From positions 1-64,000 of the forward strand of contig CALAZI010000029.1 of NCBI GenBank assembly GCA_937895955.1: a stretch of 64,000 nt of DNA, written 5' to 3'. Position numbers and translations under genes: made by a program. The notes below the pieces were generated by a model. It was not told where the DNA came from. It did not search any database and was given only the letters and a program-made list of their open reading frames with translations. The stretch comes from an uncultured Alphaproteobacteria bacterium. GTDB lineage: Bacteria; Pseudomonadota; Alphaproteobacteria; Caulobacterales; Parvularculaceae. Positions 7,839 to 15,394 of this stretch are shown one piece after another (the stretch's first letter is position 1; each line of letters starts with the position of its first letter).

Positions 7839-8692
7839 TTGTCTGGCGTGACGGCGAGCATGTCGACGGCGGCTCCGCGATTGGGGTTGAGGATCGCGGC
7901 TGGCTGATCGGCGATGCGGCGTTCGAGACGGTCCTCGTTGACAACGCGCGCGCGGCGTTCCTCGATCGTCATCTCGCGCGGCTCGATCGCGGCGCGCGCA
8001 CGCTTGGCATGAACGCCTGCATCGATACGGGTAAAATCGCCGCCGCGATCGCCGAAACGGCAAGACGCAGCGGCGTTGACGGGCGCGGCGCCTGCCGACT
8101 GACGCTGAGCCGGGTCGGCGGGCCGCGCGGCCTTGCGCCGTCGGCTGCGGCGCGCGCCCGGCTTGTGATATCGATCGCCCCCGCTGCGCCGCCGCGCGAA
8201 CCGATGCGGTTGATCATCTCCGGCCGCCGGCGCTGGACCGGCGCGTCGACGAATGCGTTCAAATGCGCGGGCGCTTATGCTGAAAATTTTCTGGCGCGCG
8301 CCGAAGCCGCCGCCGCAGGCGCGAATGAGGCGGTGATGCTGAACGAAAAAGGGCGCGTCGCCTGTCTCAGCGCCGCCAACATTTTCATCGTCCGCGAAGG
8401 CGAGATTGTCACCCCGTCCGAAGAAGAAGGCGCGCTCGCCGGCGTCGTCCGCGGCGTCCTCATCGAGGAGGCGGGGCGAATGGGAATCAGGGTGAAAGAA
8501 GCGCTGATCGCGCCCGAAAAGCTTTCCGGCGCCGCCATGATCGCGACAAACTCCATTGCCGGCGCCGTGCGAAGCGTTCTTGATGGCGAGGCGACGATCG
8601 AGGATGCGGAAACGGCAGATCGGCTGATCGCCGCTTATGACCGGCGTCTCGCCGAAGAATTCGCTGCGCCTGCGCCCGAGGAGAAAGCGTGA
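7835..8692 (+). CDS. pabC: Aminodeoxychorismate lyase-like class IV aminotransferase (PabC)
   Basis: PLP enzyme expected to release pyruvate from aminodeoxychorismate to give 4-aminobenzoate, 285 aa. The class IV fold is recognisable from DRGWLIGDAAFETVLV at the N-terminus, RLTLSRVGGPRGL, Lys143 as likely PLP lysine (NAFKCAGAYAENF), and the NEAVMLNEKGRVACLSAANIFIV cofactor region. Class IV also includes branched-chain and D-amino acid aminotransferases; the operon position decides for PabC. GTG start overlapping the pabA stop (GTGA); its own stop overlaps the next gene in the same way. Confidence 0.85.
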   Translation: MIVWRDGEHVDGGSAIGVEDRGWLIGDAAFETVLVDNARAAFLDRHLARLDRGARTLGMNACIDTGKIAAAIAETARRSGVDGRGACRLTLSRVGGPRGLAPSAAARARLVISIAPAAPPREPMRLIISGRRRWTGASTNAFKCAGAYAENFLARAEAAAAGANEAVMLNEKGRVACLSAANIFIVREGEIVTPSEEEGALAGVVRGVLIEEAGRMGIRVKEALIAPEKLSGAAMIATNSIAGAVRSVLDGEATIEDAETADRLIAAYDRRLAEEFAAPAPEEKA

Positions 8693-9846
8693 AAGCCTTC
8701 ACTTTTTCGGAAGACCAGCTTTCCTCCGTCGCCGCCGCCCTCGTCGTCGACGAACTCGGCGCGCGCTTTTCGCGGCATGTCGACACGCTGACCGCTTCCG
8801 GCTGGTCCGCCGCGACGAAACTCGGCGATGAGGGGGCGGAATTGTCCGCGGCGGAGGCGGCCGCCTGTCTGCGCCGTCTGTTCGCTTTTTTCGGCCGCCT
8901 TGACCGGGCGCCGAAAACGCTTGCGGCCGACAGCATCGGCGATTGGGTCAAGGCGATCGCCGCGGCGATCGATGAGCGCCTGACCGAGTTCTCGTTTGCC
9001 GCCGCGGCGGATGAGCGTCGCCCTTTCACGCATGCGGCGGACGCGATCTTCGCCGATGCGGCGTCAGCGGCCAATCTTCTTTACGGCCGCCGCCGCGTTC
9101 TTTCCCTCGTCGCGCCGCACGGCCTTATCGGCTTCGTTCTCGGCGTGCTGGCGCCCAATCTCCTGCAGGCCCCGACGGTTGATGCGCGCAAGATGACGCC
9201 GGATGAGTTGAACGCCGCGCTTTCCTTCGGCGATGCGCTGATCGCGACCCCAAGCCTTTGGCGCTACATTCTGGCGCAGGACATTCTCGCCCCCGACAAT
9301 GCGATGGCGGTCTCTTTCGGCGAGCCGATGACGGTTGAGCTGTCGGCGAAGATCCGAAGGGCCGGCTTCGGCGCCCAGCGTGAAATTTACGGATCGACAG
9401 AGCACGGCCTTATCGGCTGGCGCGATTCCCCGAGCGAGCCGTTTGCGCTCTTTGATCAGTGGGCGCGGCGCGGCGAGGATTTGCGCCGCGCGACGCCGTC
9501 GGGCGAAGCCGTGGACGTCATTCCGGTGGACGTTATCGCCTGGGAGGGCGATCGGCGGTTTCGACTTGGCGGCCGGCGCGACGGGGCGGTCCAGATCGGG
9601 GCCGTCAACGTCTTTCCCGATCGCATCGCGCAACGAATCGCCGAGCATCCCGATGTCGCCGCATGCGTCATCTCCGTTTCGCAGGATTCCGCCGGCGGCG
9701 AACGGCTCGTCGCCCTCATTACGCTCAACACCAAGCTTGCGCCGTCGGAATCGGTTGCGCGGTCGATCGACATGTGGTGCCGGTCGCATCTTCGCCCGCA
9801 CGAACGCCCGCGCATTTACAATTACGCGGCGCCGCGCCAGCGATAA
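8689..9846 (+). CDS. Degenerate adenylate-forming (ANL) protein, resembling PYP-type 4-coumarate:CoA ligase
   Basis: 385 aa, GTG start overlapping pabC by 4 nt. Layout recalls the short 4-coumarate:CoA ligases of photoactive yellow protein clusters: a helical N-terminus (LGDEGAELSAAEAAACLRRL, 45-65), a core with YGSTEHGLIGWRDSP and GRRDGAVQIGAVNVFP (ANL motifs A5 and A8), and a short C-terminal domain (EHPDVAACVISV). Two catalytic elements are missing: the P-loop A3 (S/T-S-G-S-T-G) is not found where expected, before LLYGRRRVLSLVAPHGLIGF, and the chain ends at IYNYAAPRQR before the A10 lysine. It may be an inactive or repurposed ligase. A link to 4-aminobenzoate is inferred from operon position only. 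A strong terminator follows. Confidence 0.6.
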   Translation: MKAFTFSEDQLSSVAAALVVDELGARFSRHVDTLTASGWSAATKLGDEGAELSAAEAAACLRRLFAFFGRLDRAPKTLAADSIGDWVKAIAAAIDERLTEFSFAAAADERRPFTHAADAIFADAASAANLLYGRRRVLSLVAPHGLIGFVLGVLAPNLLQAPTVDARKMTPDELNAALSFGDALIATPSLWRYILAQDILAPDNAMAVSFGEPMTVELSAKIRRAGFGAQREIYGSTEHGLIGWRDSPSEPFALFDQWARRGEDLRRATPSGEAVDVIPVDVIAWEGDRRFRLGGRRDGAVQIGAVNVFPDRIAQRIAEHPDVAACVISVSQDSAGGERLVALITLNTKLAPSESVARSIDMWCRSHLRPHERPRIYNYAAPRQR

Positions 9847-9848
9847 AA

Positions 9849-9874
9849 AAGGCCCTCCGGGGAGGGCCTTTTCC
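9849..9874. terminator. Bidirectional intrinsic terminator
   Basis: Perfect 10-bp arms AAGGCCCTCC (9849-9858) and GGAGGGCCTT (9861-9870), with an A-run on the left and a TTTT on the right. It sits between the end of the pab operon and the convergent gene at 9894 and can serve both strands. Confidence 0.85.
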
Positions 9875-9893
9875 ATTTCGCTTTGTTGAATTT

Positions 9894-10343
9894 CTATTCG
9901 GAAGGCGCCGCCGAGCTCGCCGCCTGCTGGAATTTTTGCTGCGTTTGGGAAGAGACGGCCCCGAACGCTTCCGGCGCGTCGCCGATCGTCAAGGTCTGCT
10001 CGCACACGCTTGTGCAGTTATAGGTGAAGCGTTGTCCGCCGCGCTGAAGCGTCAAAAGATCGGAATTCGAGGCGCGGACGCGGACGATGAGATTTTCAAT
10101 CTCGTTGCCTTCAGCGTCGAAAAGAAACATGTTCGTCAAGCCGGGCGCCTTGCCGAACAGAAGAACGCGCGACTTGTCCCGAACGGTGATGTCGGCGATC
10201 CCGGGATTGCCGATGACGATCTGATCGACTTCCTGCTTGAACTCGTAGGGCTTGACCTGATCCATCGTCACCCAGACCTGCTCCGCCGTCGCGGCTGTTG
10301 CGAACAGGCAGGCGGCTGAGAGCGAAAGTGAGAATAAACGCAT
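9894..10343 (-). CDS. Orphan pilus-assembly N-domain protein (CpaC N-terminal-like)
   Basis: Secreted 149-aa protein with a clear signal peptide (cleavage near ATAATA/EQ). The mature part is a single T2SS-T3SS pilus N-domain: QIVIGNPGIADITVRDKSR then LLFGKAPGLTNMFLFDAEG, closely echoing the N-domain of the CpaC secretin encoded at 13070 (VYLLGLRVGQTNAFFFDANG). A C-terminal tail carries two cysteines (YNCTSVCEQ) that could form a disulfide, and a Gln/Ala/Ser-rich end. No secretin domain. Divergent from the regulator at 10510, with a full CtrA-type box between. Probably an accessory of the Flp pilus outer-membrane complex. Confidence 0.8.
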   Translation of the reverse strand: MRLFSLSLSAACLFATAATAEQVWVTMDQVKPYEFKQEVDQIVIGNPGIADITVRDKSRVLLFGKAPGLTNMFLFDAEGNEIENLIVRVRASNSDLLTLQRGGQRFTYNCTSVCEQTLTIGDAPEAFGAVSSQTQQKFQQAASSAAPSE

Positions 10344-10400
10344 CGCGACGTTTTCCTTGAATGCTTGCTTTCGAGGTAGCGCGGATGAGTCAAAAAAGGC

Positions 10401-10416
10401 TTAAACGGACTTTAAC
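10401..10416. promoter_or_regulatory. CtrA-type binding box TTAA-N7-TTAAC
   Basis: TTAA at 10401-10404 and TTAAC at 10412-10416, separated by 7 nt, match the full CtrA consensus. The box lies 58 nt upstream of the orphan pilus N-domain gene (minus strand) and about 95 nt upstream of the cNMP-domain regulator (plus strand), the two left-most genes of the pilus locus. Confidence 0.65.
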
Positions 10417-10509
10417 GCAACCACGCCGGCGTCCTATGAATTTCCCGAAAATTTTATGTTTTACCGCGCCTTAAAGAGTTGAAGATGTAGATAGGCGAGG
10501 GAGATTTTG

Positions 10510-11229
10510 ATGCTTGCCAATCCTTCTCTAAAGGAAACGGACAGCGAAGCGCCGATCGTCGACGCGATCGCCGCCACAGCGCCGTTTTCCGACCTTCAGC
10601 GCCAGACGCTCGATGCGCTCGCCGACGCCGCCAGCCGGCGCCGTTACGCCGAAGGCGAAACGATTTTCGCGATGGGCCAATATGACGGCTCTGAATTCCT
10701 GATCGTGCGCGCGGGAAAGCTCAAGGCGTCGCATGTCGATCCGGCCTCAGGCTCGATGATCTTCGAAGAAGTTCGAGAGGGTCAAATTTTCGGTCTCGCT
10801 CAGGCCGCAATCGGTTTGGAAACCGCCGGCGCCGGGTCTGTGACCGTGCTCGCCGAACGGGAAAGCGAAATTATCGCCGTTGATGCGGAAGCCTTGCGCG
10901 AGCTTTCGGCGCAGCGCCCGAAGCTGACGCGCGCATTGATGGTGCATTTCGCCGAACGCCTTATCGGCGGCGGACGCGGCGAAGAGGAAAGCTCTCCAGA
11001 GCGCCGCGTTTACGCGGCGCTTTGCGGTTACGTCGAGCGCGACGCCGTCGCCGGATGCTGGCGCATCGCCAAAATGCCCAAACACCGGGAGCTCGCCGAC
11101 AGGGCCGATGCGGACGAGGCGGTCGCCGCAAGCGCGGTCGCCAAGCTTATCCAGAGCGGCGTCGCGCGGCGCGACTATCCGGGACTGATCATCGACGACA
11201 TGGCGCAGCTCAACAGGCTCGCGCGCTGA
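10510..11229 (+). CDS. Crp/Fnr-family cyclic nucleotide-binding domain regulator
   Basis: 239 aa. Residues 20-135 form a cNMP-binding beta-roll (FSDLQRQTLDALADAASRRRYAEGETIFAMGQ, then GQIFGLAQAAIG). The C-terminal 90 residues take the place of the Crp DNA-binding domain (RRVYAALCGYVER ... KHRELADRADADEAVAASAVAKLIQSGVARR) but the HTH is divergent. It has no N-terminal cysteine cluster, so it is not an oxygen-sensing FNR. ATG at 10510 with a GAGGGAG upstream. It precedes the Flp pilin gene in the same direction, so a role in pilus expression or c-di-GMP/cAMP sensing is plausible but unproven. Confidence 0.75.
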   Translation: MLANPSLKETDSEAPIVDAIAATAPFSDLQRQTLDALADAASRRRYAEGETIFAMGQYDGSEFLIVRAGKLKASHVDPASGSMIFEEVREGQIFGLAQAAIGLETAGAGSVTVLAERESEIIAVDAEALRELSAQRPKLTRALMVHFAERLIGGGRGEEESSPERRVYAALCGYVERDAVAGCWRIAKMPKHRELADRADADEAVAASAVAKLIQSGVARRDYPGLIIDDMAQLNRLAR

Positions 11230-11240
11230 TTTTGTTTTTG

Positions 11241-11248
11241 TTAACCAT
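11241..11248 (+). promoter_or_regulatory. CtrA half-site TTAACCAT upstream of the Flp pilin
   Basis: TTAACCAT matches the CtrA half-site seen in Caulobacter promoters. It lies about 145 nt upstream of the pilin start, in an AT-rich 164-nt promoter region. pilA of Caulobacter is a known CtrA target, so the placement is sensible. Short motif, moderate weight. Confidence 0.4.
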
Positions 11249-11393
11249 AATTATCCGTAAACGAACATTTTGTGCAAATAGCGGTTCTTTTTCATCGATT
11301 ATTAATTCCTGGATAGCATCATGATCCCAGTCTGAAGAGGGGTAACGCCCGTTCAGCGGTGCAAGCGTAAGAGTAACAAGCAGGAGTCGACTC

Positions 11394-11564
11394 ATGAAAG
11401 CTCTTATCAACAAGTTCATCAAAGACGAAGACGGCGCGACGGCCATCGAATACGGCCTTATCGCGGCGCTCATCGCGGTCGCCATCATCACCGCGGTTCG
11501 CGCGGTTGGCGGCGAGCTGTCTTCGACCTTCTCGGAAGTCGAAAGCGAATTGGCGAACCGCTAA
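11394..11564 (+). CDS. Flp/Fap type IVb pilin
   Basis: Major pilin subunit, 56 aa, short as usual for Flp pilins. The leader MKALINKFIKDEDG ends at the prepilin cleavage site G, and the mature N-terminus ATAIEYGLIAALIAVAIITAV shows the invariant Glu5-Tyr6 of the Flp class followed by the hydrophobic helix. AGGAG lies 7 nt before the ATG. Processing is expected by CpaA encoded 139 nt downstream. It has its own promoter region and a strong terminator, consistent with the need for much more pilin than assembly machinery. Confidence 0.95.
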   Translation: MKALINKFIKDEDGATAIEYGLIAALIAVAIITAVRAVGGELSSTFSEVESELANR

Positions 11565-11588
11565 TTCCATCGTCAAACGTTCAAGACG

Positions 11589-11618
11589 GAAAAGGAGGCT
11601 TCGGCCTCCTTTTCTTTT
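11589..11618 (+). terminator. Intrinsic terminator of the Flp pilin gene
   Basis: An 11-bp perfect stem, GAAAAGGAGGC (11589-11599) and GCCTCCTTTTC (11604-11614), closed by the stable TTCG tetraloop and followed by T-rich sequence. It stands 25 nt after the pilin stop and separates the pilin transcript from cpaA onward. Confidence 0.9.
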
Positions 11619-11640
11619 ATGATTCAAACCGAACTTATGT

Positions 11641-11655
11641 CTAACTGAATGTTAA
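11641..11655 (+). promoter_or_regulatory. Near-consensus CtrA box upstream of cpaA
   Basis: CTAA at 11641-11644 and TTAA at 11652-11655 with a 7-nt spacer: one mismatch to TTAA-N7-TTAA. It lies 48 nt upstream of the cpaA GTG start and after the pilin terminator, where a promoter for the cpa operon is needed. Confidence 0.4.
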
Positions 11656-11702
11656 GCGCCCAGGCCTAGTTTCGCCTCAACGGCAATCTGGAGCGGGCGA
11701 GC

Positions 11703-12209
11703 GTGATATCCCTGATTTTTCTTTCGGCGTTTCCTGCGGCTTTGATCATCGCCGCGATGAATGATCTTTACGAATACAAAATCCCGAACTGGGTTTCGAT
11801 CGTCCTGTTTTGCTCTTATTTTGTCGCCGGCGTCGGGCTCGGCGCGCCGCCGGCGCAGCTTATGGAAGGGTTTTTGTTCGCCTGCGCGGCGCTTGTCGTC
11901 GGGTTTGCGCTTTTCGCCGGAAAAGTTCTCGGCGGCGGCGATGCGAAGCTTATCGCGGCGTGCGCCCCATGGATCGGGCCGTCGGCGCTGGTCCCGTTTC
12001 TCATCAACACCGCTTTCGCAGGCGGCGTTTTCGCAATCGTCCTCATCATGTTCCGAAAGACTCCTGCGCTGCCTGTTTACGCGCACGCGCCGTGGCTTTT
12101 GCGTTTGCATCAGCGGCCGAAGGATATTCCGTACGCGGTTGCGATAGCGGCGGGCGGACTTCTTAGCTTTTCGCAAACGCCGTTCTTCCAATTGGCCTTT
12201 GGCGGTTAA
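11703..12209 (+). CDS. cpaA: Flp prepilin peptidase CpaA/TadV
   Basis: Inner-membrane aspartic peptidase that removes the leader of the Flp pilin, 168 aa. The two catalytic aspartates are visible: Asp21 in MNDLYEYKIPNW and Asp80 in the family motif GGGDAKL. Several membrane helices span the rest. It lacks the N-methylase domain of PilD-type enzymes, as normal for CpaA/TadV. GTG start at 11703; a near-consensus CtrA box lies just upstream. First gene of the assembly operon, 92 nt before cpaB. Confidence 0.92.
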   Translation: MISLIFLSAFPAALIIAAMNDLYEYKIPNWVSIVLFCSYFVAGVGLGAPPAQLMEGFLFACAALVVGFALFAGKVLGGGDAKLIAACAPWIGPSALVPFLINTAFAGGVFAIVLIMFRKTPALPVYAHAPWLLRLHQRPKDIPYAVAIAAGGLLSFSQTPFFQLAFGG

Positions 12210-12301
12210 TGAGATCAGTTAACAGAGTTTTGAGGACTTCTTCTTACAAGAATTTACTGAGTTTCCAGGCGTAAAAAGCCTCCAAAAGGGCGAGTGAGAC
12301 C

Positions 12302-13045
12302 ATGAATGTGACGCGAATTGCGGTTCTCGGCGTAGCGCTTGTTGCCGGCGCCGGCGCTTTTTTCATGATGATGAGCGGAAACAAGAGCCAACCGGTTCAG
12401 GTCGTCCAGCCGGAGCGCGAAAAGACGATCCGCATCCTTGTCGCCGATCGCGACTTCCAGCGCGGCGAAAGACTCACCGCCGATGCGGTGCGTTGGGAGG
12501 AATGGCCGGAAAAGGCGATGTCCGAAGCGTATATCACGGAAGCGACCGGCGGCGATCCGGCTGAACTTGAAAAAGCCGTTGCGCGCACGTCGATGGTCGC
12601 CAATGAGCCGATCATTGAAGCCAAGATCGTTCGCGCCGGCTCGTCGGGGCTGCTCGCTGCGGTTCTGCAGCCGGGCATGCGCGCCGTCACGATGCGCATC
12701 ACGCCGGAAACCGGCGTTTCCGGCTTTATCCTGCCGGGCGATCGGGTCGACATTTATTATTCCGAAGCCAACGCCTCCAACCGGACGGCGACGGACATCA
12801 TCTTCGAGGACGTGCGCGTTCTCGCGATTAACACCGTCTATTCGGAAAACCCGGAATCGCCGGTGATTGATGGCGCGAACGCCACAATCGAACTTTCGCC
12901 GGAAGACGCCGAGTTTTTCATCAATTCGCGCGCCTCGCGCGGCCAGATGAGCTTTGCGCTCAGAAGCGTCTTCAATGAGGAAGCGGGCGCGGTCAAGGAA
13001 CGCCGCGACCAAAGCGTCAAAGTCATTCGTTATGGCCGCTCGTAG
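12302..13045 (+). CDS. cpaB: Flp pilus assembly protein CpaB/RcpC
   Basis: Periplasmic assembly factor, 247 aa, anchored by one N-terminal membrane segment (VAGAGAFFMMM). A SAF-type domain is recognisable (RILVADRDFQRGERLTADAVRW, then LQPGMRAVTMRITPETGVSGFILPGDRVDIYYS). This LPGDRVDI segment is typical for CpaB. SAF domains are thought to contact peptidoglycan and the secretin. It sits 24 nt before cpaC. Confidence 0.92.
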   Translation: MNVTRIAVLGVALVAGAGAFFMMMSGNKSQPVQVVQPEREKTIRILVADRDFQRGERLTADAVRWEEWPEKAMSEAYITEATGGDPAELEKAVARTSMVANEPIIEAKIVRAGSSGLLAAVLQPGMRAVTMRITPETGVSGFILPGDRVDIYYSEANASNRTATDIIFEDVRVLAINTVYSENPESPVIDGANATIELSPEDAEFFINSRASRGQMSFALRSVFNEEAGAVKERRDQSVKVIRYGRS

Positions 13046-13069
13046 CCGGATCGTTCAGGGGTAAGATCA

Positions 13070-14680
13070 ATGCGCTTTCAAGCAAATATGAACAGGGCGG
13101 CGTTGCTGAAAATTGCTGCGGCCTTGGCTTTCACGGTCGCAAGCGCGGCGCCGTCGCTCGCTCATGCGCAAAAATCGTCGAATTCGACGATCGATTTCGG
13201 CGGAACGGGCCCGACATCGAGGTCGATCGTCCTGCCGATCGACAAGGCGGCGATCGTCGAACTGCCGCAGGCGGCTTCGGACGTCCTCGTGTCGCAGCCT
13301 TCCATCGTCGATGCGGTCATTCGCTCGCCGCGGCGCGTCTATCTGCTCGGCCTCAGGGTCGGCCAGACGAACGCTTTCTTCTTCGACGCGAACGGGCGTC
13401 AGATTCTCAATCTCGAGATCCAGGTCGAACGCGACCTTGACGCCCTCACCGACCTCATCAACCGGCTGATGCCGGACGCCCGCGTCACGGCGGAAGCGGT
13501 GAACGACAACATAATCCTGCGCGGCACGGTGCCGACCGGCGTTCAGGCGACTGACGCCGCCGACATCGCCGGACGCTTCATCGGCGATCCGACCAAAGTC
13601 ATCAGCATGGTGTCGATCCGCGACCGCGAGCAGGTGATGCTGAAGGTGCGCGTCGTTGAAATGCAGCGTTCGCTCATCAAGCAGCTCGGCATTGATCCGT
13701 CCGGCTTCACGTCGGTCTCCAACAACGCTATCGAGGCGACGGCGTCGACGATTGCGTCAGGCGCGACCGCCGGCCTCACCGGCTCCATCGAGCGTTTCTT
13801 CGGCGGCGGCGAATCCGGCTTCAACGTATCCTTCCAGGCGCTTGAGCGCGTCGGGCTTGTCAAAACGCTCGCCGAGCCGACTCTGACGGCGGTTTCGGGC
13901 GAAACGGCGAGCTTCCTCGCCGGCGGCGAGTTCCCGATTCCGATCGGCCAGCGCGACGGGGTCATCTCGCTCGAATTCAAGGAATTCGGCGTCGGCCTCG
14001 GCTTCACGCCGCTCGTCTTGAGCAAGGGCCGCATCAACATCAAAGTCTCGACCGAGGTCAGCGAGATTTCATCGCTCAACAATTTCTCGCTCGGCGGCTC
14101 GACGACGACGATTCCGGGCGCTCCGCCGGCGGCCGACACGGTTCGCTTGATCGACACCGACGGCGACGGCATTCCGGATCAGGTCATCAACGAAACGTCG
14201 ATCGCCGCCGGCGAGGCGCCAGGAACGTCCTTCGTCGGCACTCCGGCGGCGCGGCCGCAGGGTACGGCGCCGACAGTCTTCTCTACGTCGGGCCTTACAA
14301 TTCCCTCGCTCACCGTGCGCCGCGCGAAAACGACGGTCGAGCTTCCTTCGGGCGGCAGCCTCGTGATGGCGGGCCTCCTTCAGGAGAATATGCGCCAGAC
14401 GATCCAGGGCATTCCCTATCTGAAAGACATCGCCGTTCTCGGCCAGCTCTTCCGCAGCCGCGATTATGCGAATTCGGAAACCGAGCTCGTCATCATCATC
14501 ACGCCCTATCTCGTCGATCCGACGCATGAATCGAAACTCTCCGATCCGCTCAAAGGCTTTGTCGCCGCGAGCGACACGCAGACGATCCTGATGGGCAATC
14601 TCGCCGCAACCTACGGTCTCTCCGGCGCCGGCGTTGAAGAAAAGACGCTGCAGGGACCGATGGGCTTCATTCTCGACTAG
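13070..14680 (+). CDS. cpaC: Outer-membrane secretin CpaC/RcpA
   Basis: Outer-membrane channel for the Flp pilus, 536 aa. Signal peptide (AALAFTVASAAPSLAHA), then the T2SS-T3SS pilus N-domain (VLVSQPSIVDAVIRSPRRVYLLGLRVGQTNAFFF), a BON-like domain, and a C-terminal secretin domain with VKTLAEPTLTAVSGETASFLAGGEFPIP and RRAKTTVELPSGGSLVMAGLL. An acidic, low-complexity insert (RLIDTDGDGIPDQVINETS, about residues 360-380) within the secretin domain looks like a calcium-binding DxDGDG loop. It is followed at 14 nt by cpaD. Confidence 0.95.
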   Translation: MRFQANMNRAALLKIAAALAFTVASAAPSLAHAQKSSNSTIDFGGTGPTSRSIVLPIDKAAIVELPQAASDVLVSQPSIVDAVIRSPRRVYLLGLRVGQTNAFFFDANGRQILNLEIQVERDLDALTDLINRLMPDARVTAEAVNDNIILRGTVPTGVQATDAADIAGRFIGDPTKVISMVSIRDREQVMLKVRVVEMQRSLIKQLGIDPSGFTSVSNNAIEATASTIASGATAGLTGSIERFFGGGESGFNVSFQALERVGLVKTLAEPTLTAVSGETASFLAGGEFPIPIGQRDGVISLEFKEFGVGLGFTPLVLSKGRINIKVSTEVSEISSLNNFSLGGSTTTIPGAPPAADTVRLIDTDGDGIPDQVINETSIAAGEAPGTSFVGTPAARPQGTAPTVFSTSGLTIPSLTVRRAKTTVELPSGGSLVMAGLLQENMRQTIQGIPYLKDIAVLGQLFRSRDYANSETELVIIITPYLVDPTHESKLSDPLKGFVAASDTQTILMGNLAATYGLSGAGVEEKTLQGPMGFILD

Positions 14681-14694
14681 GAGACGCAACCAAA

Positions 14695-15351
14695 ATGACA
14701 AAGCTGCTGAAATCGCTTCTCCTGATGTCGGCTGTCGCCGCCCTGTCCGGGTGTGCGGCCGGCTTTAACGGGCACCATGAAGCGCTGACCGTCCAGGAAG
14801 AGCATCCGATCTCGGTCGACAGTCAGACTGTCACCATGACGATCGCAGCCGCCAAGGCGGCCGACGGCGTGACGTCGCTTGATCAGGCGCGCCTGCGCGC
14901 GTTTGCGACATCGTATATGCGCAACGGGCACGGCGCTCTCACCATCGCCGCCCCGTCGGGCGCTGAAGGCGCCGCCGCCGCAGTGGGCGCCGAGCTTGAC
15001 CGCGTCGGCGTTCCGTCGAGCGTTATCGTCGCTGCGGATTATCGCGGAACGAACGCTTCGGAAAGCGACGTCATTCTTTCCTACACCCGCTACGTCGCAA
15101 CGCCGAGCGCGTGCGGCGTCTGGGAAGGCCTGCGCGAGCGCGACTATCGCAACATGCGTTCGCCGAATTTCGGATGCGCCGCGCAAAACAATCTCGCCGC
15201 GATGATCGGCGATCCGCACGATCTCATCGCGCCGGCCGACATGACCGATCCGGATTCTACGACGCGCATTCTGGGCGTCACGAAGTTCCGCAAGGGCGAG
15301 GTGACCTCGACCGAGACGGACGGCCAGTTGAACCAGCAAGTTTCGCAGTAG
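14695..15351 (+). CDS. cpaD: Flp pilus assembly lipoprotein CpaD
   Basis: 218 aa lipoprotein with lipobox ALSGC (Cys19). The family features are the FATSYMRNGHGALTIAAPSGAEG segment and the C-terminal FGCAAQNNLAAMIGDPHDLIAPADMTDPDSTTR, with two conserved cysteines (ACGVWEGL and FGCA). CpaD probably acts as a pilotin-like partner of the CpaC secretin, in keeping with its place directly after cpaC. AGGAG-like ribosome site upstream of the ATG. Confidence 0.93.
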   Translation: MTKLLKSLLLMSAVAALSGCAAGFNGHHEALTVQEEHPISVDSQTVTMTIAAAKAADGVTSLDQARLRAFATSYMRNGHGALTIAAPSGAEGAAAAVGAELDRVGVPSSVIVAADYRGTNASESDVILSYTRYVATPSACGVWEGLRERDYRNMRSPNFGCAAQNNLAAMIGDPHDLIAPADMTDPDSTTRILGVTKFRKGEVTSTETDGQLNQQVSQ

Positions 15352-15394
15352 CAATGACGGATTGGGGTCAGGCGACGCCTGGAGGGAGTTTGAA

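Noticed and set aside
10510..11229. Cyclic nucleotide-domain regulator as the FNR acting on the box at 48977
   Set aside because: It lacks the cysteine cluster of FNR and its C-terminal HTH is divergent, so there is no support for binding TTGAT-N4-ATCAA.
12211..12228. Additional CtrA-like pair TTAA...TTAAC upstream of cpaB
   Set aside because: The spacer is 9 nt, not 7, so it does not fit the CtrA consensus; the first TTAA is also part of the cpaA stop region.
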